Source: Deltaproteobacteria bacterium (GTDB lineage Bacteria > Desulfobacterota > DSM-4660 > Desulfatiglandales > Desulfatiglandaceae). From it: 40,365 bases of DNA. The stretch spans positions 1 to 40,365 of the forward strand of contig JAJDOH010000093.1 in assembly GCA_022340265.1 (NCBI GenBank), read 5' to 3'. Both the position numbers and the translations under genes were made by a program. The notes under the pieces are model-generated. The model was not told the origin of the DNA and did no database searches. It worked only from the letters and a program-made list of their open reading frames with translations. This document shows positions 31,890 through 40,360 of the stretch, one piece after another; the first letter of the stretch is position 1; each line of letters begins with the position of its first letter.

Positions 31890-31918
31890 TTGACGTAAAA
31901 CATGCAATTTTCTATCCT
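31890..31918 (+). promoter_or_regulatory. putative sigma-70 promoter of the ABC importer operon
   Basis: TTGACG (31890-31895), 17-bp spacer, TATCCT (31913-31918), 79 bp before the binding-protein start. Confidence 0.45.
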
Positions 31919-31996
31919 CGGGCTGCTGATTGAATTATGCATGAAACCGACAAGTTACCATTACGCCTAACCCGTTTGCACCCCTATTGATGCTGT

Positions 31997-34135
31997 ATGA
32001 CCACCAAACGTTTTTTGATTCTCGTCCCTACGATCATCATTCTTTTCCTGCTCCAGTCTTACCTCTGGGTTCCCACCTATGAGGAGCAGACCAAGGGAAA
32101 CCCGGATCGCCTGCGAGAATATGTAACGGCCTCCCTGGGTGATGCGACCCTGTTGAACCCGATCCTCTCGGCCAACAGCAGCAGCAGCCAGATCGAGTCC
32201 ATGGTCTTTGAAGGTCTCATTGATTATGATGAAGAACTCAGGTTCCGGGGGCGATTGGCGGTTTCATGGGAGGTTTTCGAGGACGCCTATTTTTATGTGG
32301 ACCCACATGCAAAAATCGCCGGTAAAGAGATGCGGGATGCCTCGGAACTGGTCCGTTTCCTGGAAACCGCCAAAGAAAAGAGCGGCCAATATCCGCAGAA
32401 CGTCAGGGACTCCCTCAATCGAATTAAATCCATCATCCCCCTGCCGCCTGAGGATTCGACGGTCATTAGAAAGCTGAAAGCCACCGATGCCGAATCAAAA
32501 CCTGATGCCGTAAAAATCCATGTCAATGCCCCGGCTCGAATCAAACTCGTTCTTTCGGAAGTGGACCAGGATCTTTTCAACAACCTTTCCGTCATTCTTG
32601 GCAATGATTATTTTTCCACTTTTGATTCTGCCGAATATGTGACAGCCGAGTCCTCTGTAGCGAAAACAACGTTATCCACGTGGGCGAAGGAGATTTTGCC
32701 CGCAACGGAACATAACCCCGTGCTCATCTTTGACCTCCGCCCCAACGTAAAATTTCACGACGGGCACGTATTTGATGCCGATGATGTGCGGTTTACCTAT
32801 GACGCCATCATGGACCCCAAGAATCTTTCGCCGAGGGTTTCCGACTACGAACCCGTTAAATCGGTGGAAGTGCTGGATCCTCTGAAGGTCCAAATCGTTT
32901 ACAAAAGATTGTATTCACCCGCCATCGGCACCTGGGCCATGGGCATTCTACCCGAACACCTGCTGAATGCCCAAGCGCTTAAAGAAGAAGCGCTGGCTTT
33001 GGGTAAAGACCCCGAGACCTATTCCATGCGCCAGAGCCGCTTTAATCGGCAGCCCGTCGGTTGCGGGCCGTTCACCTTTCGAGAATGGAAGTCGGATCAG
33101 TTTATCGGCCTCAACGCTTTTGAGGGGTATTGGGAAGGTCCTCCCAATTATAAGCGATATGTCATGCGCATCATCCCCGACCTTCTGACCCAGGAAATGG
33201 AATTCTACGCCGGAACCCTGGACAGCTATAACGTACAGCCCCACCAGGTCAAACGCCTGACCGACGACCCGCGGTTTCAGAGTTTTTCAGGAACGTCCTT
33301 CGGGTATACCTATATCGGCTACAACATGCAAAGACCCCCCTTTGACGATGTGCGGGTGCGAAGGGCTCTGGGCATGGCCATTGATGTGAACAAGATCATC
33401 GATTACGTGCTCTACGGTCAGGGGGAGGACATTACCGGCCCTTTCGTGAAGCAAACCGATTACTATGATCACAAGATTCCGCCGCTTCCCTACGATCCCG
33501 AAGGGGCCCTAAAACTGCTTGCGGAAGCGGGCTTCAAACGGAATAAAGCCGGGTGGCTGGAAAGAGACGGAAAACCGTTTCAATTCACCCTCATCAGCAA
33601 CAGCGGCAATGACATTCGAAAGGCCGTCCTGGCCATCGCCCAGAACGCATGGCGGCAGATCGGCATCGATATACGGACCGATCTGCTGGAATGGTCGGTG
33701 TTCATAAAGGAGCGGGTGGACAAGAAAGACTTTGACGCCGTGGTGCTCGGTTGGCAAATGGGGATTACCCCGGACCTTTATCAAGTCTGGCATTCCAGCC
33801 AGACCCATCCCTATCAACTGAACTTTGTGAGTTTCAAGAACAAGAGGGCTGACGAATTGATCATCAAGATCCGCAGGGAATACAACCACGCAAAACAGGT
33901 GGCCTACTGCCATGAACTTCACAAAATCATCGCCTGGGAGCAACCCTATACCTTTTTGTATGTGGGCAAATGGACGGCGGTTCTGGATAAGCGGGTCGTG
34001 ATCAAGGATTTTGATGAGGACGGCAACATGCTGTACAAGAAGATCGAACCCACCAAAACGGGATCCTACACCTTCCATTTCAACAAATGGATCAAGGTGC
34101 CCAATATGCCCCAGCTGTCCACGGAGGGATGGTAA
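31997..34135 (+). CDS. ABC importer substrate-binding protein (DppA/OppA class), membrane-anchored
   Basis: 712 residues, longer than the usual 500-560. Residues about 5-25 are an uncleaved-looking span (FLILVPTIIILFLLQSYLW) with no lipobox Cys. The SBP_bac_5 core is clear (ATLLNPILSANSSSSQIESM, FHDGHVFDADDVRFTYDAIM, FDDVRVRRALGMAID, YDPEGALKLLAEAGF). Residues about 96-240 are an insertion that splits the normal SWEVSEDG-to-RKGVKFHDG region. It binds peptides, nickel chelates or similar ligands in the periplasm for the permeases behind it. The ribosome site is weak. Confidence 0.85.
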   Translation: MTTKRFLILVPTIIILFLLQSYLWVPTYEEQTKGNPDRLREYVTASLGDATLLNPILSANSSSSQIESMVFEGLIDYDEELRFRGRLAVSWEVFEDAYFYVDPHAKIAGKEMRDASELVRFLETAKEKSGQYPQNVRDSLNRIKSIIPLPPEDSTVIRKLKATDAESKPDAVKIHVNAPARIKLVLSEVDQDLFNNLSVILGNDYFSTFDSAEYVTAESSVAKTTLSTWAKEILPATEHNPVLIFDLRPNVKFHDGHVFDADDVRFTYDAIMDPKNLSPRVSDYEPVKSVEVLDPLKVQIVYKRLYSPAIGTWAMGILPEHLLNAQALKEEALALGKDPETYSMRQSRFNRQPVGCGPFTFREWKSDQFIGLNAFEGYWEGPPNYKRYVMRIIPDLLTQEMEFYAGTLDSYNVQPHQVKRLTDDPRFQSFSGTSFGYTYIGYNMQRPPFDDVRVRRALGMAIDVNKIIDYVLYGQGEDITGPFVKQTDYYDHKIPPLPYDPEGALKLLAEAGFKRNKAGWLERDGKPFQFTLISNSGNDIRKAVLAIAQNAWRQIGIDIRTDLLEWSVFIKERVDKKDFDAVVLGWQMGITPDLYQVWHSSQTHPYQLNFVSFKNKRADELIIKIRREYNHAKQVAYCHELHKIIAWEQPYTFLYVGKWTAVLDKRVVIKDFDEDGNMLYKKIEPTKTGSYTFHFNKWIKVPNMPQLSTEGW

Positions 34136-34140
34136 CGTTT

Positions 34141-35100
34141 ATGTTTTCGTTCATCGGCCGAAGCATTGTTCAAAAAACCATCACGCTTTTTTTCGTTTCC
34201 GTGGTGTCGTTTCTGATCATTCATCTGGCGCCCGGGGAGCCCAGTCAGATCGATCCCATGAACCCGAAATTCACACCGGAAATGGTGGAGCGGTTTCAAA
34301 AGCAGTTCCACCTGGATAAGCCTTTGTATACGCAGTATCTCTATTTTTACCGGGATCTCTTTACGGGAAAAATCGTATCGTGGAAGGACAATCAATCGGT
34401 GCTCAAAAAGATCTGGGAGCGCTTTTTAAACAGCTTGCCGCTCTTTATTGTGGGGACGCTCCTCACCTGGACCCTTTCTTTTCCCGTAGGCATCCGATCG
34501 GCCATTCACCGGGGGGGCATTTACGACCGCAGCGCCACCTTTTTTTCCTATTTTCTCATTTCTATCCCCGGATTCTTTTTTGCCTACATCCTCATCATAC
34601 TGGTGGTGACCGTTCTTCATGTGCCGGTCATCGGCATGGAAACCTACGGCATGGGAAATGCCCCCTGGCCCAATCTGTTCATGGATCGCATCTGGCATCT
34701 TCTGATCCCCTCCGTTTTGGGCGCCACGGCGGGCATCGCCGTTCTTTCCCGGTATGTGCGAAGTCAGATGCTGGAGGTGGAAGGGCAGGATTATGTCCGC
34801 ACCGCAAAGGCCAAAGGACTTTCTCCGGATCAGGTTCACTACAAACATGCCCTCAGAAATGCCCTGCTCCCCTTCGTTACCATGTTCGGATTGATTTTGC
34901 CCGGGCTCATCGGCGGATCCGTCATTATCGAAAGTATTTTTTCCTGGCCGGGCATGGGGCGGATGGCCTATGAAGCCATTCTGGCCAGGGATTACCCCAT
35001 TATTTTGACCGTTAATTTCCTTTCCGCCGTACTGGTTCTGGCAGGCACTTTTCTCTCGGACCTGCTTTACCTGGCGGTGGATCCGAGAATACGACTGTAA
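34141..35100 (+). CDS. ABC importer permease, DppB/OppB class
   Basis: 319 residues from ATG 34141, where MFSFIGRSIVQK matches the usual permease start. ATG 34129, overlapping the previous stop codon, is an alternative. Six spans and the EAA loop that contacts the ATPases (DYVRTAKAKGLSPDQVHYKH, then LRNALLPF). It forms the membrane channel with the next gene product. Confidence 0.9.
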   Translation: MFSFIGRSIVQKTITLFFVSVVSFLIIHLAPGEPSQIDPMNPKFTPEMVERFQKQFHLDKPLYTQYLYFYRDLFTGKIVSWKDNQSVLKKIWERFLNSLPLFIVGTLLTWTLSFPVGIRSAIHRGGIYDRSATFFSYFLISIPGFFFAYILIILVVTVLHVPVIGMETYGMGNAPWPNLFMDRIWHLLIPSVLGATAGIAVLSRYVRSQMLEVEGQDYVRTAKAKGLSPDQVHYKHALRNALLPFVTMFGLILPGLIGGSVIIESIFSWPGMGRMAYEAILARDYPIILTVNFLSAVLVLAGTFLSDLLYLAVDPRIRL

Positions 35101-35103
35101 GCC

Positions 35104-36261
35104 ATGACGGAAGAAACCTCGACCGAAAATTCCGAAATCCTGGAGGGCCCCCAGGCGCCCAGGCAATCCTGGTTTCAGGAACGATTTCAACAGTTCAACC
35201 AGAATCGCCTGGCCATCGTGGGGCTGGTGATTTTTCTGGCTTTCTTCATCACCGCGGTGGCGGGCGTTATTTTGACCTCCGGAAAGGATCCCGTATTCAA
35301 CCCGGCTCAGGTTCGGCTTCAGGAAAAACTGCTGCCCCCTTTCAGCCGTCCCAATCTGGCGACCCTTAAAACCCATGAGGCGCCCACCCTCGGCATCTAC
35401 CTGCTGGGAACCGACGACCTGGGCCGCGATGTGTTTGCAAGGATGCTGCAAGGCGCCTGGGTTTCCCTGACGGTTGGGTTTGTGGCGGTGGGCATCGCCG
35501 TCATCGTGGGCATTTTCCTGGGCGGGCTTGCGGGGTATTACGGCCAGGGCGGTATCGGTTATGATCAGATCCTGGGTTTCCTGCTTCTCCTGTCGGGGAT
35601 TATTTTCTTTGCTCTGGCATGGCGCAAAGCCGGTTTCGTTCTTTTTGCAGCCGGGATTTTCATGATGATCCTTTCCATCAAGGCCAGACGGAGAAAGGGA
35701 AACCTTTTTTTGCCGGGTTGGCTTCAAAAAACCGCCTTTTCCTTTGATACGCTCATCATGCGCCTGGTGGACATCATGCTCTGCTTTCCCAGCTTTTTTC
35801 TGATTCTCACGGTGGTGGCGCTCCTGCCGGCCAGCATCTACAACATCATGATCGTTATCGGGCTCACCAGCTGGATGGGCACCACCCGGTTTGTGCGGGC
35901 CGAGTTTCTCTCCTTGCGGGAACAGGATTTTGTGAGCGCCGCCAAAGCCCTGGGCGTGGGGAATTTTCGAATCATCTTCAGGCACATGATGCCCAACGCC
36001 ATTGCGCCGGTGCTGGTCTCCGCCACCATCGGCATTGCCACGGCCATTCTGACGGAGGCCGGCCTCAGTTTCCTGGGCTTCGGTGTTCCGCCGCCGTACG
36101 CCACGTGGGGGAATATCCTTTCAGACGGCAAACGCTTTATTTTTGATGCGCCCTGGCTGACCTTCGTTCCGGGCATCGCCATTTTGATCGTGGTCCTCTG
36201 CTTCAACCTTTTTGGGGAAGGCTTAAAAGACGCCTTGAACCCCAAGCTGAGGCAGGAATAG
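35104..36261 (+). CDS. ABC importer permease, DppC/OppC class, with extra membrane hairpin
   Basis: 385 residues, about 80 more than usual, starting 3 bp after the DppB-like stop. The core is normal: NRLAIVGLVIFLAFF, LLGTDDLGRDVFARML, EQDFVSAAKALGVGNFRIIF and MMPNAIAPVLVSATIG. Residues about 151-213, between GLAGYYG and DTLIMRLVDIM, are an insertion with two likely spans (ILGFLLLLSGIIFFALAW; GFVLFAAGIFMMILSI) and a basic tail (KARRRKGN). It may be a structural or partner-binding addition; its role is unknown. Confidence 0.88.
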   Translation: MTEETSTENSEILEGPQAPRQSWFQERFQQFNQNRLAIVGLVIFLAFFITAVAGVILTSGKDPVFNPAQVRLQEKLLPPFSRPNLATLKTHEAPTLGIYLLGTDDLGRDVFARMLQGAWVSLTVGFVAVGIAVIVGIFLGGLAGYYGQGGIGYDQILGFLLLLSGIIFFALAWRKAGFVLFAAGIFMMILSIKARRRKGNLFLPGWLQKTAFSFDTLIMRLVDIMLCFPSFFLILTVVALLPASIYNIMIVIGLTSWMGTTRFVRAEFLSLREQDFVSAAKALGVGNFRIIFRHMMPNAIAPVLVSATIGIATAILTEAGLSFLGFGVPPPYATWGNILSDGKRFIFDAPWLTFVPGIAILIVVLCFNLFGEGLKDALNPKLRQE

Positions 36262-36292
36262 GAGTCGTTTTGAAATTCTGGAAACTGAACGC

Positions 36293-37279
36293 ATGAGCTC
36301 TCGAAAACCACTTCTTTCAACACAGGACCTGAAGGTCTATTTTTACGGACGGGATAAAATCTCACGGGCCGTGGACGGGGTGAGCTACAATATTCATTCC
36401 GGGGAAACGGTCTGTCTGGTGGGAGAGTCGGGGTGCGGAAAGACGGTCTCGGCGCTCTCCGCCTTGGGGCTGGTTCCCAGTCCGCCCGGAAAAATCGTGG
36501 GGGGGCGCATTCTTTTTAAGGACCGGGATATTTTGAAATTCGATGACGCCGCCATGCAGAAATTGAGAGGCAACCAGATTTCCATGGTGTTTCAGGAGCC
36601 CCTGACGTCCCTGAACCCGGTTTTTACCATCGGAGACCAGATCGGCGAAGCCATAAGAACCCACGAAAAGATCGAACAGGAAGCGCTGAATAAGAGGTGC
36701 GTTCAGCTGTTAAAAGAGATGGGAATACCGTCTCCTGAAGAGCGGTTGAAAGATTATCCCCATCAGTTGAGCGGCGGACAGCGCCAAAGGGTCATGATCG
36801 CCATGGCACTGGCCTGCAACCCGGATTTGATGATCGCCGACGAGCCCACAACGGCGCTGGATGTCACCGTCCAGGCCCAGATCCTGAATCTGCTCAGATC
36901 CGTGCAGGAGCGGGCTTCCATGTCCATCCTGTATATCACCCACGACCTGGGGGTGGTCTCCGGGATTGCGGACCGTGTGTATGTGATGTACGCGGGGCTC
37001 ATTGTGGAAGAAGGGACTACGCGCCAGGTTTTCGGCGATGCCGCTCATCCTTACACTCAAGGGCTCCTGGCATCCCTTCCCAACCGGGAGAAACGGGGCC
37101 GGCGGCTTCATAATATTCCCGGTACGGTACCCAACCCCGCTTACAAACCGGAAGGGTGCCCGTTTCATCCCAGATGCACCCATGCGGTGAAGAGCTGCAA
37201 AACCGAGCTGCCCCGTATCATGGATTTGGGGAAAGGACATTGGAGCCGGTGTCCCGTATTGGCTAAGAAGCGCTCTTGA
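36293..37279 (+). CDS. ABC importer ATPase, DppD/OppD class
   Basis: 328 residues. Walker [10 protein letters not shown]-loop [13 protein letters not shown], signature LSGGQRQRV, Walker [13 protein letters not shown] and the H-loop THDLG are present. The C-terminal oligopeptide/dipeptide extension has Cys residues ([15 protein letters not shown], then CP) that in relatives can carry a 4Fe-4S cluster. It pairs with the next ATPase. The ribosome site is poor. Confidence 0.92.
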   Translation: MSSRKPLLSTQDLKVYFYGRDKISRAVDGVSYNIHSGETVCLVGESGCGKTVSALSALGLVPSPPGKIVGGRILFKDRDILKFDDAAMQKLRGNQISMVFQEPLTSLNPVFTIGDQIGEAIRTHEKIEQEALNKRCVQLLKEMGIPSPEERLKDYPHQLSGGQRQRVMIAMALACNPDLMIADEPTTALDVTVQAQILNLLRSVQERASMSILYITHDLGVVSGIADRVYVMYAGLIVEEGTTRQVFGDAAHPYTQGLLASLPNREKRGRRLHNIPGTVPNPAYKPEGCPFHPRCTHAVKSCKTELPRIMDLGKGHWSRCPVLAKKRS

Positions 37280-37316
37280 AAAAGGGCGCACCGTTTACGA
37301 TTTAAGAATATAGATA

Positions 37317-38306
37317 ATGGCAGAAACAGGCAAAAACAATTCTTTAACACTGAAGGTGGAGAACCTTAAGAAATATTTCCCCGTTCACAGGGGATTTTTT
37401 CAACGGGTTGCCGCCCAAGTCAAGGCCGTGGACGGTGTTGATTTTGAAATCGAAACGGGGAAAAGTCTGGGGCTCGTAGGGGAAAGCGGTTGCGGCAAAT
37501 CGACGGTGGGCCGACTGATACTGAAGCTATTGGAACCCGATGCCGGGAAGATCGTTTATAAGGGAAGGGATATCAGCGCCCTTTCACCCAAGGAAATGCT
37601 CCCCTTGAGGCAAGAGATTCAGATCGTCTTTCAGGACCCCTATGGTTCACTCAACCCTCGAATGACCATCGGCCAGAGTATTGATGAAGGTCTTCGGTGC
37701 ATCGGTCTTAAAAAAACCTTGCGCAAACCCCGTCGCGATGAACTGCTGGAAATGGTGGGCATCTGGCCCGGGAGCGCAGACCGATACCCCCATGAATTCA
37801 GCGGCGGCCAGCGCCAGCGGGTAGGAATCGCCCGTTCTTTAAGCGTCAATCCATCCCTTATTATTTGCGACGAACCGATCTCGGCACTGGATGTCTCCAT
37901 TCAGGCCCAGATCATCAATCTGCTGAACGATCTGCAGGACCAGCTCGGGCTCAGTTATCTTTTCATATCCCACGACCTTAACGTGGTAAGCTACCTCAGT
38001 GATCGGGTGGCCGTCATGTACCTGGGGCATATCATGGAGTACGCCGATACGGAGAGTCTATTTGAAAAGCCGTTGCACCCTTACACCCTGGCGCTCCTTT
38101 CATCCGTTCCTAAAATTGAAGCAATGGGCACCTCGGCGGCATACACCTCCCTCAGCGGGGATGTCCCCAGCCCTTTGGATCCGCCGCCAGGCTGCAAATT
38201 TCAGGGAAGATGTCCCCAGGTGGAAGAAAAATGCCGAAGGAAAGAGATCCAATTTTCCCATTTGGAGGGTGACCACTGGGTGAGATGCTGGAAGGTCAGC
38301 CCATAA
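37317..38306 (+). CDS. ABC importer ATPase, DppF/OppF class
   Basis: 329 residues: LKKYFPVHRGFFQRV at the N-terminus, Walker A GESGCGKST, QDPYGSLNPRMT, signature [13 protein letters not shown], Walker B LIICDEPISALD and SHDLN. The C-terminal Cys pattern (GCKFQGRCPQVEEKC, then C near the end) again matches the cluster-binding extension. It completes a five-gene importer; the ligand, peptide or metal chelate, cannot be decided. Confidence 0.92.
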   Translation: MAETGKNNSLTLKVENLKKYFPVHRGFFQRVAAQVKAVDGVDFEIETGKSLGLVGESGCGKSTVGRLILKLLEPDAGKIVYKGRDISALSPKEMLPLRQEIQIVFQDPYGSLNPRMTIGQSIDEGLRCIGLKKTLRKPRRDELLEMVGIWPGSADRYPHEFSGGQRQRVGIARSLSVNPSLIICDEPISALDVSIQAQIINLLNDLQDQLGLSYLFISHDLNVVSYLSDRVAVMYLGHIMEYADTESLFEKPLHPYTLALLSSVPKIEAMGTSAAYTSLSGDVPSPLDPPPGCKFQGRCPQVEEKCRRKEIQFSHLEGDHWVRCWKVSP

Positions 38307-38398
38307 CCCCCTTTGATTGTCGTCGTATTTCGACCTACGGCTTTCCGATTTTTTTGGCTTGACTTTTGATTAAAATCTGATAACATTCCCGTTTCTGC

Positions 38399-38472
38399 TG
38401 GGGGATCGTATAGGGGTAATACGACGGGTTCTGGCCCCGTTAACCGAGGTTCGAATCCTCGTCCCCCAGCCA
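38399..38472 (+). tRNA. tRNA-Gln (anticodon CTG), CCA encoded
   Basis: Acceptor TGGGGGA pairs with TCCCCCA, discriminator G, CCA at 38470-38472. The anticodon stem ACGGG/CCCGT encloses loop TTCTGGC with anticodon CTG. The T arm has GGTTCGAATCC. Confidence 0.93.
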
Positions 38473-38479
38473 CTTATCA

Positions 38480-38555
38480 GGTCCCATCGTCTAGCGGTCT
38501 AGGATATCGGCCTCTCACGCCGGAGACACGGGTTCGATTCCCGTTGGGACTACCA
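38480..38555 (+). tRNA. tRNA-Glu (anticodon CTC), CCA encoded
   Basis: Acceptor GGTCCCA with TGGGACT (first pair G-U), CCA at 38553-38555. The anticodon stem TCGGC/GCCGG (one C-G to G-C end as read) encloses loop CTCTCAC with CTC. The T arm reads ACGGG-TTCGATT-CCCGT. It lies 7 bp after tRNA-Gln, and its 3' end is a plausible integration site for the broken integrase that follows. Confidence 0.92.
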
Positions 38556-38582
38556 GGAATATCAAGGGTTTAGCTCATTTTT

Positions 38583-38707
38583 TAGCCCACAATAACATGC
38601 TCAGGAAGTACATAAGAAGTAGTTGGCGTTCCTGATAGCATGATTTTCATAAAAAAAGCAGGAAGGTGATTCTGGTACAATTGCCCTTCTGCTTTTTTTG
38701 TGGGCTA
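38583..38707. repeat. nested inverted repeats between tRNA-Glu and integrase
   Basis: Outer arms TAGCCCACAA (38583-38592) and TTGTGGGCTA (38698-38707), a perfect 10-bp pair. Inside, CATGCTCAGGAA (38596-38607) pairs with TTCCTG-AT-AGCATG (38630-38643), and a terminator stem stands at 38651-38699. The whole could fold as one cruciform-like structure, perhaps integrase-binding or attachment-site DNA. Confidence 0.6.
38651..38699. terminator. bidirectional rho-independent terminator
   Basis: AAAAAAAGCAG (38651-38661) pairs with CTGCTTTTTTT (38689-38699), extended by AAGG/CCTT with one bulge. A-run and T-run make it work both for the tRNAs (plus) and for the integrase (minus). Confidence 0.75.
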
Positions 38708-38713
38708 TTTTGA

Positions 38714-39541
38714 TCATCTGGTTTTCCCTTCCGCTTTCTTCTTGAGAAGTCCGTTCAAGTTGGACATCGCCGCTTCACCCATTTCCTGGTCCAGATGGCT
38801 ATACCGGAGAAACATGGCGTTGGTTTTGTGCCCTGTCAATTTCATGATGACAGGCTGATCCACACCGGCTTTTAGCATGTTCGTATTAAAAGTGTGTCTC
38901 AAATCATGGAACCGATAAGGGCTTATGCCAGCTCTGGCACAAACCTTTCTAAATACACGGCTGTTGTTCACCTTTGAAATTGAATCACCTTCAGGCATGA
39001 CGAAAACGAGCTTCTGTCCTGCCGTCCTTTTCCGTTCGGGGTCAATAAACACATTCCTCAACTCTGGAAGAGAATTGAAGAAGAGAATTGAAATAGACGC
39101 GCCTCGGTTCTTCAGTTTTTGTGTCCTTTGGTGTCAAGTCAATAAGACCGCCAAAAAGATCGACCCGATCCCACTCCAGATTGAGGATTTCCCCCCTTCT
39201 CATTCCCGTCAAGTATGCCGTAAGAGCTACGGCTTTTGGGTAATCCGGAAGGAGTTTATGTATCTTCCAAAAATGATTGTCAGGGATGTATCGGCCCTTC
39301 GGTTCTTCCTTGAATGTTCCCCCCTGGCAAACGGGTTGGTATGAACCTTACCCGCATCCATTGCAAGGTAATAGATCCTTCTGGCCAGAGAGACCATTTT
39401 GTTGATAGTCGTGCCTGAATATGGCTTTTTCGTTTTTTCACAGATGGTCTGACGCATCTTCACCCGAAAATTATCAACCATCAGCGGGCTAATTTGGGTG
39501 GCTTTACCAAACTGATTTTTCTTGACACAAAGGGCATTTTG
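38714..39541 (-). pseudogene. tyrosine recombinase (phage-type integrase), frameshifted
   Basis: Three reading frames join into one integrase. First, a core-binding part (KKPYSGTTINKMVSLARRIY; AMDAGKVHTNPFARG). Then, after a shift at a run of six G near 39330, KGRYIPDNHFWKIHKLLPDY and LTGMRRGEILNLEWDRV, which holds the first catalytic Arg. Then, after a 13-bp tandem duplication at 39067-39092, RNVFIDPERKRTAGQKLVFV, FHDLRHTF (HxxR), LTGHKTN and the Tyr in LRYSHLD. All catalytic residues survive, but no single frame does, so it should be inactive. The N-terminal arm domain is also missing or degraded. It points towards the tRNA pair. Confidence 0.85.
39067..39092. repeat. 13-bp tandem duplication inside the integrase
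   Basis: Two back-to-back copies of GAAGAGAATTGAA. Deleting one copy restores the integrase frame as VYFNSLPELRNVFIDPE, so the duplication is a disabling mutation. Confidence 0.9.
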
Positions 39542-39637
39542 TCATCTCATGAGTCGTAGTAAATATTCCCACCAACCATTCAACCTCTATTCAGGAGGTT
39601 CCCCCATGGAGAGCAACCTCAGACTGTATATGCCCCA

Positions 39638-39668
39638 CTCCTAATAGGCGTATCTTGCCTGTTAGGAG
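39638..39668 (+). other. strong 12-bp hairpin upstream of the riboswitch
   Basis: CTCCTAATAGGC pairs with GCCTGTTAGGAG (one T-G wobble), 7-nt loop. No T run follows, so it is not a standard terminator. It may be part of the leader RNA or a recombination structure. Confidence 0.6.
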
Positions 39669-39674
39669 CTTAGA

Positions 39675-39761
39675 ACCTCTTTTAGAGAAAGCCAAACCCA
39701 TCGTAAGGTGATGACGGAAAGCCACGGGTCTTGATATTTTCTTTCGACCCTCTTTTAAGGT
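39675..39761 (+). ncRNA. cyclic-di-GMP-I (GEMM) riboswitch aptamer, probable
   Basis: The core AAACC...GAC..AAAGCCACGGGTCT matches the GEMM-I consensus (AAACC...GACGCAAAGCCaCGGGuCU). A hairpin with GTAA (GNRA) tetraloop (ATC/GGT stem) sits where P2 is expected. The consensus GC/GC pair at the base of P2 is CC (39692-39693) with GG (39715-39716) here, a compensatory change that keeps the pair. P3 is GGGTC (39726-39730) with GACCC (39746-39750). P1 can form from ACCT...AGAG with CTCT...AGGT. It should sense cyclic di-GMP and control the gene at 40062. A stem ATGTGAT/ATCACAT (39794-39816) could be the expression platform. Confidence 0.65.
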
Positions 39762-39793
39762 ATCTTACTTCTGAAACATAGCCTTGCTATCGA

Positions 39794-39837
39794 ATGTGAT
39801 ATCGTTAGAATCACATCATATACAGTCCGACTTTTTT
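39794..39837 (+). promoter_or_regulatory. possible riboswitch expression platform
   Basis: ATGTGAT (39794-39800) pairs with ATCACAT (39810-39816); a run of six T follows at 39832-39837. The T run is 15 nt from the stem, so it is not a classic terminator. From here to 40061 I see no gene or further RNA. Confidence 0.3.
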
Positions 39838-40061
39838 GTTGGGAACTTGATCTGGATATTGGGGGGGGATGAATCAGATTCTCAACTTCTATAAAATCAA
39901 TTCGGAGCGATTGATGCAAAAAAATATTCAGAAGTTGCTTATACAAAGCCTCCAAGGGACTCTATTTCCTTTGGAGGCGGATTAAACGAATGAACTCATG
40001 GAATGCGAATGCCATTATTTCAGCTTTTCAGCTTTAGACAGAAAGGAGATGGAGATATAGA

Positions 40062-40360
40062 ATGATTATTTATACGAATGTATCATACCCCCCGGAGAGG
40101 GCAAAAGAAATCGCCGAGCGTTTTATGAAAACACCTCAAATTCCCGAATACATGACAAGGAAGGGTCCGTATATCAATTCAATCATAGAAGGCGGAATTT
40201 ATATCTCTCCATATATGAACTTGACAAATCCAGACTGGCTAAGGGATTAGAATTCCTTGGTAACTACATGGCTGGTTTTTTTGGGGTTCCCGGCTTTGCT
40301 TACGAGATCACGCCATTCTTCGAGATCGGGGAAGCTTTAAAAATGATCGGAATGGGTTAG
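40062..40360 (+). pseudogene. small conserved protein gene with one frameshift
   Basis: The first frame starts with an AAAGGAG site and reads MIIYTNVSYPPERAKEIAER, then RKGPYINSIIEGGIYI, to a stop at 40250. The second frame continues at once with IYELDKSRLAKGLEFLGNYM, then GFAYEITPFFEIGEALKMIG and a stop at 40360. Joined, they give about 99 residues, a likely full small protein resembling a family in deltaproteobacteria with a YEI...EALKMIGM ending. One base appears lost around 40206-40215. The role is unknown; the riboswitch upstream suggests control by cyclic di-GMP. It could also be a base-call error. Confidence 0.55.

Noticed and set aside
34426-35985. A 519-codon minus-strand open frame
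   Set aside because: Antisense to the two ABC permease genes; rich in Gly, His, Gln and Lys, as expected from the reverse of membrane-protein codons.
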